A stretch of 64,000 nt of DNA, from positions 1-64,000 of the forward strand of contig JANRJI010000110.1 of NCBI GenBank assembly GCA_033764055.1. The letters run 5' to 3'. Of the stretch, positions 9,330 through 18,011 are shown piece by piece. Positions within the stretch are counted from its first letter, which is position 1. Each line of letters begins with the position of its first letter. This DNA comes from Ga0077555 sp033764055 (GTDB taxonomy: Bacteria > Pseudomonadota > Alphaproteobacteria > Rhizobiales > Hyphomicrobiaceae). The translations under genes and the position numbers were made by a program. The notes beneath the pieces are model-generated. The model did not search any database. It was not told the DNA's origin and saw only the letters and a program-made list of their open reading frames with translations.

Positions 9330-11669
9330 ATGCGGCTCAGAGCAGACCGGTTGGGCACAACCTGGACGGAGCGAGACGAATGGCCGCTCGGCGCCACCAT
9401 CCTGGCGTTCGTCGCCGGCTTCGCGCTGATGACTTGGCCATGGCTGACGGGCCGGGTCTCGATCCCCTGGGATGCCAAGGCTCATTTCCTGCCGCAGGTG
9501 CAATTTCTCGCACATAGCATCTGGCGCGGTGAGGCGCCCTGGTGGAACCCCTTCGTCTTCTCCGGGCAGCCACAGGTCGCCGATCCCCAGTCGATGCTGT
9601 TCTCGCCACCGTTCGTGCTGCTGGCGCTGGTCAACCCGTCGCCCGGCGCCTGGGAGGGCGACCTGACCGTGCTATCCGCGATGTGCCTTGGCGGGGTCGG
9701 CCTGATCCTCTGGTTCCGGGATCGCGAGTGGCATTGGGCGGGGGCCCTGGTGGCTGCACTGGCCTTCACCTTCGGCGCCGCCATGGCGTGGCGCATCCAG
9801 CATTGGGGCCAGGTGCTGTCGCTCGCCTACTTGCCGTGGGTGCTGCTGATGCTCGACCGAGCGCTCGAGCGGGGGTCGGCGCTGGCCGGGCTCGGCGCCG
9901 GCGTGATCGCCGCCTTCCTGGTGCTCGGCCGCGATCAGGTCGCGCTGCTTTGCGTCTATCTGCTTGTCGCTCGCGCCATCTGGCAGTGGGCCGCTGCCGC
10001 CCACCCAGCCTCCGCCGTCCGACGAAGCTTCCTCCCGCTCCTCCTCGGAGCCGTGGCCGGAGTTGCGATCATCGCGCTTCCGGTTCTCATGACGGTACTC
10101 CTTGCTGCCGAGTCCAACCGCCCGTCGATCGATTTCGCCGGCGCCGGAGCCGGGTCGCTGCATCCTGCGCTGCTCGTCACGCTTCTCATTCCGCAGGTGT
10201 TCGGCGCGGCGGGCGACATGGCCGATTTCTGGGGACCACCGAGCATGGCCTGGGTCGGAACCGGATTGTTCACGGCCCAGAACGTCGGCCAGCTCTATAT
10301 CGGCATCGTGCCCCTGCTTCTGGTCGTCGGCGGTACACTGACGGGGCGACTTTGGCGCCGCGACATACGCTTTTTCGCCGCCGCCTTCGTCGTGGTGCTG
10401 CTCTATGGACTCGGCTGGTACACGCCAGCCTTCCGGCTGCTCTACGAGCTGCCGGGCGTCAGTCTCTACCGTCGCCCGGCCGACGCCGTGTTCGTCATCG
10501 GTGCGCTGGGGGCGATCCTGGCGGGCTACAGCGTCCACGCATGGTTCCAGGAGCCTTGGCTGAGACCAAGCTTCGCGGTCATCATCGGCGTCTGCGGTGT
10601 GGTTGCTGCCGGATTCGCGGCGGCGCTGGTGTTTGGCCTGCAGATCGACCGGCTGCACCGCTTGCCCTCTCCGCTCGGCCAAGCGGCCCTTTGGCTCATC
10701 GCCTCGGGTGGAGTCATGGCCTGGACCGCACCTCGTGTTGCGCTTGCCCCTCGATCGGCGGCCTTGGCGCTCGGTCTCATCACCGCGTTGGATCTCGGCG
10801 TCAACAACGGTCCGTCGAGCTCGTCCGCGTTGCCGCCGAGCACCTACGAAGCCCTGGAGCCGAGCGGTCGAAACGAGACCATTCGCCAACTGAAAGAGCG
10901 CATCGTTGCCGACGAGCGCAGGCGCGACCGGATCGAGCTCGCCGGGCTCGGCTTCCATTGGCCGAATGCGAGCATGAGCCACAGCCTGGAGAACACGCTG
11001 GGCTACAATCCGGTCCGCCTCGGGCTTTACAGTCGTGCGACTGGTGCCGAGGACCATGTCGGTCTTCCGGACCAAAGGAAATTCTCCCCGCTGTTCCCAT
11101 CCTACCGGTCGCTCCTGGCCGACATGCTCGGGTTGCGCTGGATCGCTGCCGGTGCGCCGATCGAGCAGATCGACAAGAGGCTGTCGCCAGGCGTGCTGCC
11201 GCTCGTGGCGCAAAGCGGCTCGACCTGGATCTACGAGAATCCGACGGCGCTGCCGCGCGTGCTGTTTGTGACGAAGGCCCGGGCCGCCGTTTTCGAGGAT
11301 ATACTGGCCACCGGCCGCTGGCCGGCTGGCTTCGATCCGCAGACGACCGTCCTGCTGACGCTGCCGGCCGTCGGCGGCGATCAGCGGAGGCCTGGGTCCG
11401 TCCGGCTGATCGACTACCGGCAGACTCGGATCGAGATCGACGCCGAGAGCCCCGACGGCGGATGGATCGTTCTCAACGACGTGTGGCATCCCTGGTGGCG
11501 TGCCGAGGTCGACCGCAGCCCGGTGCCGGTGGAGCAGGCGAACGTGCTGTTCCGAGCCGTTGCCGTGCCACCCGGACGGCACCGTGTGGTGATGAGCTTC
11601 CGTCCGTTGGTCGGCGTCATGGAGGCGTTGGCGGAACGTGCCCGTGGCAGCCCCGCGTCCCACCCGTGA
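9330..11669 (+). CDS. Large polytopic membrane protein of the YfhO/GT-C type
   Basis: A 779-residue protein with about twelve hydrophobic segments up to residue 500 and a soluble C-terminal domain. The first periplasmic loop contains SIPWDAKAHFLPQVQFL followed by WWNPFVFSGQPQVADPQSMLF, the acidic-loop arrangement of YfhO-like and GT-C glycosyltransferases that use polyprenyl-phosphate sugars. The C-terminal region includes GWIVLNDVWHPWWRAEVD, typical of the YfhO family tail. In Gram-positives YfhO glycosylates teichoic acids; here the acceptor is unknown. The ATG at 9330 is preferred because the first helix follows at once. Confidence 0.75.
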   Translation: MRLRADRLGTTWTERDEWPLGATILAFVAGFALMTWPWLTGRVSIPWDAKAHFLPQVQFLAHSIWRGEAPWWNPFVFSGQPQVADPQSMLFSPPFVLLALVNPSPGAWEGDLTVLSAMCLGGVGLILWFRDREWHWAGALVAALAFTFGAAMAWRIQHWGQVLSLAYLPWVLLMLDRALERGSALAGLGAGVIAAFLVLGRDQVALLCVYLLVARAIWQWAAAAHPASAVRRSFLPLLLGAVAGVAIIALPVLMTVLLAAESNRPSIDFAGAGAGSLHPALLVTLLIPQVFGAAGDMADFWGPPSMAWVGTGLFTAQNVGQLYIGIVPLLLVVGGTLTGRLWRRDIRFFAAAFVVVLLYGLGWYTPAFRLLYELPGVSLYRRPADAVFVIGALGAILAGYSVHAWFQEPWLRPSFAVIIGVCGVVAAGFAAALVFGLQIDRLHRLPSPLGQAALWLIASGGVMAWTAPRVALAPRSAALALGLITALDLGVNNGPSSSSALPPSTYEALEPSGRNETIRQLKERIVADERRRDRIELAGLGFHWPNASMSHSLENTLGYNPVRLGLYSRATGAEDHVGLPDQRKFSPLFPSYRSLLADMLGLRWIAAGAPIEQIDKRLSPGVLPLVAQSGSTWIYENPTALPRVLFVTKARAAVFEDILATGRWPAGFDPQTTVLLTLPAVGGDQRRPGSVRLIDYRQTRIEIDAESPDGGWIVLNDVWHPWWRAEVDRSPVPVEQANVLFRAVAVPPGRHRVVMSFRPLVGVMEALAERARGSPASHP

Positions 11670-11675
11670 AACGGC

Positions 11676-11703
11676 AGCGGGCCGGTCGGTCGACCGGCCC
11701 GCT
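11676..11703. terminator. Bidirectional hairpin between convergent genes
   Basis: A perfect 11-bp stem (AGCGGGCCGGT with ACCGGCCCGCT) around a 6-base loop sits 7 bp after the YfhO-like stop and 34 bp from the end of convergent ribA. Position and symmetry suit a shared terminator, though neither side has a strong U tract. Confidence 0.6.
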
Positions 11704-11736
11704 GGATGGTGCATTGGCCTGAAGGCACGCTGGCGC

Positions 11737-12369
11737 TCACAGCATGTGAGCCATGCGCTCCTTCTTCGTGGCGAGATACCGTTTGTTGTACGGCGATGGA
11801 TTGACGATCAGCGACCTTTGCTCGACCACCGTGATCCCCTCGGCACGCAGGGCGTTGACCTTGGCCGGGTTGTTGGTCAGCAGGCAGATCCGGCTATAGC
11901 CGAGATCGAACAGGATCTGCGCCGCGAGATCATAGTCGCGCGCCTCGATCGGTGCACCGATCGCGACGTTGGCGTCGACCGTGTCGTAGCCCTGGTCCTG
12001 CAAGGCATACGTCCGGATCTTGTTGACGAGGCCGATGCCCCGGCCCTCATGGTACGGAAGATAGACCATGATGCCGAGCGGGCTCGTGGTGATCACCTCC
12101 ATGGAGGCCTGCAATTGCGGGTAGCAGTCGCAGCGGAGCGAGTGGAAGATGTCTCCCGTCACGCAGCCGCTGTGGACGCGAACGACCGGCAGCTCCGCGG
12201 GCGCCGGATTGTTCCGATTGATGAGCACCATCGCCTGGCAGTGCGGGTCGACGCCCTGATAGGCACGAGCCTCGAGATGGAGCTCACGGCCCTGAAACTC
12301 GATGGGCATGACAGTCTGTACAGCCCAATCGATCTCGAGCGGGATGGATTTGACGGCACTCGACTTCAT
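11737..12369 (-). CDS. ribA: GTP cyclohydrolase II (RibA)
   Basis: A 210-residue stand-alone GTP cyclohydrolase II, first committed enzyme of riboflavin synthesis. The zinc ligands are Cys69, Cys80 and Cys82 in SGCVTGDIFHSLRCDC. The GTP and catalytic region follows as YLPYHEGRGIGLVNKIRTY, and the C-terminus has LTNNPAKVNAL. There is no DHBP synthase (RibB) domain. The ATG at 12369 follows GGGAGGGG. I looked for an FMN riboswitch upstream and saw none. Confidence 0.95.
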   Translation of the reverse strand: MKSSAVKSIPLEIDWAVQTVMPIEFQGRELHLEARAYQGVDPHCQAMVLINRNNPAPAELPVVRVHSGCVTGDIFHSLRCDCYPQLQASMEVITTSPLGIMVYLPYHEGRGIGLVNKIRTYALQDQGYDTVDANVAIGAPIEARDYDLAAQILFDLGYSRICLLTNNPAKVNALRAEGITVVEQRSLIVNPSPYNKRYLATKKERMAHML

Positions 12370-12671
12370 GCACCCCTCCCGCGGCGGGGCCGCGTGCACC
12401 CAAACACCGATACGTGGTCTCGTGAAGGCATGACCATCCAAACCCTCGTGTTGATCTCCGGTTCCTTCCCCGGACCGGATTGACAAGGCGCACACACGCG
12501 CCACCCCCAGGATCAAGTCAATCCCCTATTCATTGACCGCAGCAAACCCCAGGTGCGACGCCCGATTAACGCCACCGATGCTGAACCGAGGATGAATAGT
12601 CGCCGTCTCCAGTACCCCCTGCTCCTGGGCCCGATCGGCTCCACACGGCCTATCGTCGAGCGGCCAGCAGT
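12370..12671. other. Intergenic region between GtrA gene and ribA
   Basis: About 300 bp, holding the ribA leader and the downstream flank of the GtrA-like gene. I see no open frame with family features, no FMN riboswitch core and no clear terminator. Confidence 0.4.
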
Positions 12672-13097
12672 TCATCCTCGATTGCGACGGAACACGCCGT
12701 AACGCATTGTCAGATATGAGAAGATTGTGGCGACAATGGACGCTGTGGCGAGTGCGGGCAGACGACCGAGCGAAGGCCACGCCAGGAGCAGGCCGGCAAA
12801 GCAGAGGTAGTTTATCCCGGCCGTCGTCCATGCGGCGGCCGCATAGCGCAGCAGCTCGCTGAGCGTCGGCCGTTGCTCGACGGCGAAGGTCAGGGTGCGA
12901 TGAGCGAGCCAGCCGCCGAGCATCGCGATGGCAATTCCGGCGAGCCGGGCGACGAGCGGCGGCAGTGCAAGCAGGCGGACACCCAGCTCCATGACGGCTG
13001 CGTCGATGGCGAATGCGATCGCGCCGGAGACGAGAAAGCCCCCCCAATGGCGTGACGCGGAATGTCCTGGAGCCGGGTCCGGGGCTCGTGGTGCCAT
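12672..13097 (-). CDS. GtrA-like four-helix membrane protein
   Basis: A 141-residue protein with four hydrophobic helices separated by short basic loops. The first helix reads FLVSGAIAFAIDAAVMELG, and helix 2-3 carries GGWLAHRTLTF, the recurring W..hR.wTF-type motif of the GtrA/DPMS-associated family. GtrA proteins are thought to help flip polyprenyl-phosphate sugars or assist a neighbouring transferase. It lies 63 bp downstream of the GT2 gene on the same strand, so the pair probably makes and translocates one lipid-linked sugar. Confidence 0.85.
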   Translation of the reverse strand: MAPRAPDPAPGHSASRHWGGFLVSGAIAFAIDAAVMELGVRLLALPPLVARLAGIAIAMLGGWLAHRTLTFAVEQRPTLSELLRYAAAAWTTAGINYLCFAGLLLAWPSLGRLPALATASIVATIFSYLTMRYGVFRRNRG

Positions 13098-13160
13098 ATG
13101 CTACCGTCTCCATCGGACGTGCCGCAGCACACGGGCTTGGAACGGCCGCCCTGCCCCCCG

Positions 13161-14252
13161 TCAGCGCGAGCTTGAAGCGGCAGGTGGCGCAGCGGTGCCC
13201 CTGGCCGGCTCCGCAGCCTCCGTTCCGGCAACGGCCGCCCCGAGGCCGATACGGTCCGCAACGATATACAGAGGGCGTCCTTTGACCTCTTCGTAGACCC
13301 GGCCCAGATACTCGCCGATGACGCCGAGCGAAATGAGCTGGATGCCGCCGAGCAGCAGCACCGAGATGATCAAAGTCGGGAAGCCCGGCACGTCGACTCC
13401 CCAGATCATCGTTTTGACGAGGAACACCGTCGCATAGAGCAGTGCAACTCCGGATACCAGGACGCCGACATAGGACCACACCTTCAGCGGCACGGTGGTG
13501 AACGAGGCAATTCCGTCGATGGCGAAATGCACGAGCCGGCGCAGGGCCCACCGTGAGCTGCCATGCGCGCGCGCTGCGACCTCGAACGGCACGCCGACCG
13601 ACCGGAAGCCGAGCCAGGCGAACAACCCCTTGTTGAACCGAGCCCGCTCGGGAAGGGTGTTGTAGACGTCGACGACCCGGCGATCGAGGAGGCGAAAATC
13701 GCCGGCCCCGCCCGGAAGCTCCGTCCCACTCAGGTTATAGAACAGCTTGTAGAACGCCCGAGCCGACAGGCGCTCGAACGCCGTGTTGCGGCTGCGGTCG
13801 GTGCGCTGGCCGTAGACCACGTCGTAGCCTTCGTCCCACAAGTCGACGAACTGGCCGATCATCTCGGGGGGGTGCTGAAGGTCCCCGTCCATGATGACGA
13901 CCGCGGCTCCGCTGGCATGGCGCATGCCCGCAGCCACCGCGACCTCCTTGCCGAAGTTGCGGCTGAGCGACAATGCCTTGAAACGTGGGTCCCGCGCATT
14001 GAGCGCTTTCAGTGCCGCCAGCGTCCCGTCGGTCGACCCATCGTCGACGATGATGACCTCGAACGGGTTGCCGAGGGTCTCCAAGGCGCCCGCGATCCGC
14101 CGTGCCAGCAGATCGACGCTACGCGCCTCGTTCAACACGGGCACGACGAGCGACAGCGGACGCAGCCTCGGTGCCCGCCGCGCGGCCGGCACGTCGACAA
14201 TGAAGTCCTCGGGTCGAAGGCGATCGCGACTGGTTTCGGCTGGGATGCTCAT
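13161..14252 (-). CDS. Family 2 glycosyltransferase, polyprenyl-phosphate type (GtrB/ArnC-like)
   Basis: 363 residues. The GT-A domain (about 32-250) shows LSLVVPVLNEARSV, nucleotide-binding VDDGSTDGT near 70-77 and the metal-binding MDGDLQHPPEM at 121-131. Two transmembrane helices follow (LLYATVFLVKTMIWG and ISVLLLGGIQLISLGVIGEY) with the characteristic GEYLGRVYEEVKGRP exit. This architecture transfers a sugar from a nucleotide to undecaprenyl or dolichyl phosphate at the inner membrane. It is paired with the GtrA-like gene. The C-terminal 30 residues are Ala/Pro-rich. The ATG at 14252 follows GGAAG. Confidence 0.9.
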   Translation of the reverse strand: MSIPAETSRDRLRPEDFIVDVPAARRAPRLRPLSLVVPVLNEARSVDLLARRIAGALETLGNPFEVIIVDDGSTDGTLAALKALNARDPRFKALSLSRNFGKEVAVAAGMRHASGAAVVIMDGDLQHPPEMIGQFVDLWDEGYDVVYGQRTDRSRNTAFERLSARAFYKLFYNLSGTELPGGAGDFRLLDRRVVDVYNTLPERARFNKGLFAWLGFRSVGVPFEVAARAHGSSRWALRRLVHFAIDGIASFTTVPLKVWSYVGVLVSGVALLYATVFLVKTMIWGVDVPGFPTLIISVLLLGGIQLISLGVIGEYLGRVYEEVKGRPLYIVADRIGLGAAVAGTEAAEPARGTAAPPAASSSR

Positions 14253-14392
14253 GGCCGGCTTCCATAGCCGACCGGACCGGGGCATCGCCAGTGAAAACCG
14301 CGAGTTAGGCCGTCGACCTTGGGTGGCCTTCGCACGGAAAATCGTGGAGACGTCCGGCGGGGAGCGACGAGCAGGAGCGCAGACGGCCTGAC

Positions 14393-15721
14393 CTACTTTC
14401 CCTCCTCGCCTGACGGCTCCGGCCGCACGCGCGATCCGCTGCGCGGCCTGGTCTGGTCGCCCAGCCGGCGAACGCGCACCCCGGTGACACGATTTCTCTG
14501 CTTGCGCACGATCTCGAAGCGGTAGCCGTAGAACGTGAAGGCCTGTCCGACCTCCGGGATCATCTGCGCCTCGTGCATGACCAGGCCCGCAATGGTCGTC
14601 GCCGCCTCGTCGGGCAGATCCCAGCCCATGGCCCGGTTCAAGTCGCGAATTGCCATTGTCCCTTCGACACTCACCGAGCCGTCGGCCTGGGGGCGGATCT
14701 GGGTCTCGTGGGTATCGTGCTCGTCAGAGATCTGGCCGACGATCTCCTCGATGATGTCCTCGAGCGTGACTAGCCCTTGCACCTCGCCATACTCGTCGAC
14801 GACGAGGGCCAGCTGGGTCTTGCGCGCGAGGAATTGCCGGAGCTGCTCCTTGAGGCTGGTCGTATCCGGCACGAACCAGGGCTCGGCAAGCACCGCACCG
14901 ATGTCGACCTTGTCGGCGTTCCAGCCCACTTTGGCGAGGGCAGCCAGCAGGTCCTTGGTGTGAAGGACGCCGACAATGTTCTCGGGCTGTCCTCGCCACA
15001 CGGGTACACGTGTGTACTGACTGGCGAGCACGGCCTCCACCACCTGCCGCGGTGGCTCGTCGGAGTCGATCGTCTCCATCTTGGTCCGGTGGACCATGAC
15101 ATCGAGCACCTGCAGGTCGCGCAGGTCGAGAATCCCGCCCAGCATCTCGGCATCGACCCTCTGGAAGGCGCCTCCCTGCGTGCCGAGCTCGATGGTGCCG
15201 CGAATCTCCTCGTGGGCCGCGAGGATGTTTGCCTCGTCGTCTGCTTTCGACGGCGTCAGCTTGAGGAGCTGCCTGACGACAAACTCGATGGCGATCGTCA
15301 CCGGCGTGAGCAGCCAGACGATCCGGCGCAGGATCGGAGCCACGGAGAGCGCGGCCTTGTCCGACGAGGCCATCGCGTAGCTCTTCGGGAGCACGGAGGA
15401 GAAGATGATGATGCAGAGCGAGACGAGCGTCGTGGCATAGACGATGCCCGCCGGTCCGAACAGCGCCACGCCGAGGCCAGTCGCCAGCGACGCCGCGAGG
15501 ACGTCGACGACCGTGTTGCCAATCAGGATCGCGCCGATCATCTTCTCGGGATGGCGGATGAGCTCATTGACGATGCCGGCCCGGCTGTTGCCCTCCTGCT
15601 CGAGTGCGTGCATGCGGGCGCGGGACGCTGCCGTGAGTGCGGTCTCGCTGCCGTTGAAGAAGGCGGAGAGGACGAGCAGCACCAGGATCGCGGCGAGCGC
15701 GAGGATGATCTCGAGAGACAT
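14393..15721 (-). CDS. CNNM/CorC-type transporter with CBS pair (HlyC/CorC family)
   Basis: 442 residues: a CNNM transmembrane domain (about 1-190) beginning LVLLVLSAFFNGSETALTAAS, a CBS pair (about 205-330; GVLHTKDLLAAL and GLVTLEDIIEEIVG), and a C-terminal CorC_HlyC domain (about 350-430; MAIRDLNRAMGW). The family is linked to Mg2+ and Co2+ efflux and is often mislabelled haemolysin. It starts 77 bp after the aroB stop on the same strand; this aroK-aroB-CorC order is common in Hyphomicrobiales. Confidence 0.92.
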   Translation of the reverse strand: MSLEIILALAAILVLLVLSAFFNGSETALTAASRARMHALEQEGNSRAGIVNELIRHPEKMIGAILIGNTVVDVLAASLATGLGVALFGPAGIVYATTLVSLCIIIFSSVLPKSYAMASSDKAALSVAPILRRIVWLLTPVTIAIEFVVRQLLKLTPSKADDEANILAAHEEIRGTIELGTQGGAFQRVDAEMLGGILDLRDLQVLDVMVHRTKMETIDSDEPPRQVVEAVLASQYTRVPVWRGQPENIVGVLHTKDLLAALAKVGWNADKVDIGAVLAEPWFVPDTTSLKEQLRQFLARKTQLALVVDEYGEVQGLVTLEDIIEEIVGQISDEHDTHETQIRPQADGSVSVEGTMAIRDLNRAMGWDLPDEAATTIAGLVMHEAQMIPEVGQAFTFYGYRFEIVRKQRNRVTGVRVRRLGDQTRPRSGSRVRPEPSGEEGK

Positions 15722-15798
15722 GGGGCTGGCGGTGCGCCCTCCTCTTGTTAAGATAGATGTTCAATTTCAATGATGTGTCCAAGGTGGGAGGCAGGTCG

Positions 15799-16953
15799 TC
15801 AACCACTCGTCTCCTGCTCCAGGAAGGTCGTGAGCGTCGCTGCGTCCACCTCCCGCGAGATGAAGGCATCGCCGATACCGCGCACCAGGATGAACGTCAG
15901 CCGCCCCGCCCGAACCTTCTTGTCCTGCGCCATCAGGCGGAGAAGCTCGGCTGCCGTCGGGCGTGCCGAACCCGGGATCTGGCCGACCCGGGTCGGCAGT
16001 CCCGCCGCTGCGAGATGACGCGCCACGATCTCGGCGGTGCCGGACGGCGCAAGCCCCATCTGCTCCGAGAAGCGAAACGCCTGGGCCATGCCGATCGCGA
16101 CGGCCTCGCCGTGAAGCAGCCGGTCGGAATAGCCTGCCCAGGCCTCGAGCGCGTGACCGAAGGTGTGCCCCAGGTTCAGCAGCATGCGATCGCCGGTCTC
16201 GGTCTCGTCGCGGGCGACGATCGCTGCCTTGGCCGCCACCGACCGTCGGACGGCTTCGGCGAGAATGGACGGGTCGTTGCCGAACAGGCTCGGGCGGTGA
16301 ACGTGGAGCCAATCGTAGAAGGCCCGGTCGCCGAGGAGCCCGTACTTGACCACCTCGGCATAGCCCGCCCGCATCTCGCGCGCGGGCAGCGTCGAGAGAG
16401 CATCTGTGTCGGCGATGACGAGGCTCGGCTGATGGAAAGCACCGATCAGATTCTTGCCGTGCCGGCTGTTGACAGCGGTCTTGCCGCCGACCGAGCTGTC
16501 GACCTGGGCGAGCAGCGTCGTCGGGATCTGCACGAAGCGCATGCCGCGGCGCACGATGCTGGCTGCGAAGCCGGCAAGGTCGCCGATCACGCCGCCGCCG
16601 AGCGCAATGACGAGATCGTTGCGCTCGAGCCCCATCGCGATGAGGCCGTCCGACACCTCGCCGAGGCGCTCGAGGCTCTTGGTCGCCTCGCCAGGTGCGA
16701 GCACGATGGTGCCGGCATGGCGGCCAAGCGCGGCGAGCCCTGCCTCGAGGCCCCGGAGATGGAGTCTGGCGACGTTCTCGTCGGTGACGATGCCGCAGCG
16801 CGCCGGACCGAGCCGGTCGGCGATCAGCTGCGGAGCCGCAGCGAGCAGCCCCGAGCCGATCAATACCTCGTAGCGTCGCTCGGCGAGCTCGACGCCGACA
16901 CTCTCGAAAGGTTTGCCGCGTCCGCCGTCGTCCATCTCGCCTGCCACCGTCAC
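15799..16953 (-). CDS. aroB: 3-dehydroquinate synthase (AroB)
   Basis: A 384-residue NAD- and metal-dependent enzyme, second step of the shikimate pathway. It shows the NAD-binding LGGGVIGDLAGFAAS, the IPTTLLAQVDSSVGGKTAVN catalytic loop, AEVVKYGLL with the metal-binding Glu, and the His pair in LNLGHTFGHALE. The start is the GTG at 16953, placed five bases after AAAGGAG. It lies 80 bp downstream of aroK. Confidence 0.97.
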   Translation of the reverse strand: MTVAGEMDDGGRGKPFESVGVELAERRYEVLIGSGLLAAAPQLIADRLGPARCGIVTDENVARLHLRGLEAGLAALGRHAGTIVLAPGEATKSLERLGEVSDGLIAMGLERNDLVIALGGGVIGDLAGFAASIVRRGMRFVQIPTTLLAQVDSSVGGKTAVNSRHGKNLIGAFHQPSLVIADTDALSTLPAREMRAGYAEVVKYGLLGDRAFYDWLHVHRPSLFGNDPSILAEAVRRSVAAKAAIVARDETETGDRMLLNLGHTFGHALEAWAGYSDRLLHGEAVAIGMAQAFRFSEQMGLAPSGTAEIVARHLAAAGLPTRVGQIPGSARPTAAELLRLMAQDKKVRAGRLTFILVRGIGDAFISREVDAATLTTFLEQETSG

Positions 16954-17033
16954 GTCGGCTCCTTTTTGCTCATTCCATTCAACGATGCAGCCCGTCCGCT
17001 GTCGGTCACGGGCGGCCGACTTCCGGCGTCGTG

Positions 17034-17642
17034 CTAGCTCGCCGCACCGCCCAGCAGCGGATGCTCTGCGAGAAACGAGATGATCTCGTCGACGATGACC
17101 TCGTGCGGCACGTCGCGGCTCTCGACCATGATCTCGGCCTCGGCGTAGACAGGATAGCGCTGCGTGATGAGATTGCGCATGACTGCCTGCGGATCCTGGA
17201 CCTTGAGCAGCGGCCGGTTGTCCCGCTTCATCACCCGCCGCATCAGCACGTCGAGATCAGCCTTGAGCCACACCGCGATGCCGGCGGAACGGATGGTCGC
17301 CCGCGTCTCGGCATTCATGTAGGCGCCGCCGCCGGTGGCGAGCACCTGCGGGCCGTTGGCGAGGAGACGGCGGATGACGCGCCTCTCGCCGTCGCGGAAG
17401 TAGGCCTCGCCGTGGTCGGCAAAAATCTCGGGAATGCTCTTTTGCGCCGAGCGCTCGATCTCGTCGTCGGCATCGACGAACGGGATGTCCAGGCGCGCCG
17501 CAAGGCGGCGCCCGACCGACGACTTGCCACATCCCATCAGGCCCACCATGACCAGCGATCGCGCTCCGAGCCGGCGCTTGATCGTGGCTGCGACGGAGGT
17601 CGCAGGCCCAGTGGCGCGCAGCTGCTGGCTGGGCGGCGTCAT
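17034..17642 (-). CDS. aroK: Shikimate kinase (AroK)
   Basis: About 202 residues from the ATG at 17642. Walker A is GLMGCGKSSVGRRLA, shikimate binding is in DADDEIERSAQKSIPEIF and GGGAYM, and the lid contains RRVMKRDNRPLL. It phosphorylates shikimate ahead of EPSP synthase. A GTG at 17702 would add 20 low-complexity residues. It is first in the aroK-aroB series and divergent from the small protein gene at 17850. Confidence 0.95.
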   Translation of the reverse strand: MTPPSQQLRATGPATSVAATIKRRLGARSLVMVGLMGCGKSSVGRRLAARLDIPFVDADDEIERSAQKSIPEIFADHGEAYFRDGERRVIRRLLANGPQVLATGGGAYMNAETRATIRSAGIAVWLKADLDVLMRRVMKRDNRPLLKVQDPQAVMRNLITQRYPVYAEAEIMVESRDVPHEVIVDEIISFLAEHPLLGGAAS

Positions 17643-17849
17643 CGGCGGTCCCGACCTCGCTCGGACGGTCGCGGGCTGCTGTGTGGCACTGCCGATTTCC
17701 ACATGATTTGATGCATCCCCGACAGATCTGGCTGGTCTTGTCCTGTCGGCCGGCCCATCCCGCTGGCCATGCGCCTTGTGGTGCCGCCGTCCAGGGACAT
17801 AATAGCGTCAAGTTGCGTCATCACGAACGCATTCCGCCAGGGACGTCCG

Positions 17850-17993
17850 ATGCCGAGCTTGTTTCGCTTCCTGTTCGCAGTAGGCCTGCTGTCCGCGCTC
17901 GCGGCCGGAGGCCTCTACGCGCTTGCCGAGCTCTTCGAGCCGGTGCCGAAGGAAGTATCTCAGCCGGTGCACGGCGTAAAGGTTCGCAAATAG
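17850..17993 (+). CDS. Small single-pass membrane protein, conserved unknown
   Basis: A 47-residue protein starting MPSLFRFLFAVGLLSALAAGG: one N-terminal helix and a short acidic/proline tail (ELFEPVPKEVSQPV). The ATG at 17850 follows AGGGAC. Similar tiny proteins sit opposite aroK in many Hyphomicrobiales genomes, which argues that it is a real gene. Function is unknown. It is 18 bp upstream of the 641-residue gene and likely co-transcribed. Confidence 0.65.
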   Translation: MPSLFRFLFAVGLLSALAAGGLYALAELFEPVPKEVSQPVHGVKVRK

Positions 17994-18011
17994 AGGCTTC
18001 CGGGTTTCGCC

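Noticed and set aside
12370..12671. FMN riboswitch before ribA
   Set aside because: None of the conserved riboswitch core segments is visible on the minus strand.
17643..17702. Longer aroK from the GTG at 17702
   Set aside because: The 20 extra residues are low-complexity and precede the normal kinase start; ATG 17642 is preferred, though not proven.
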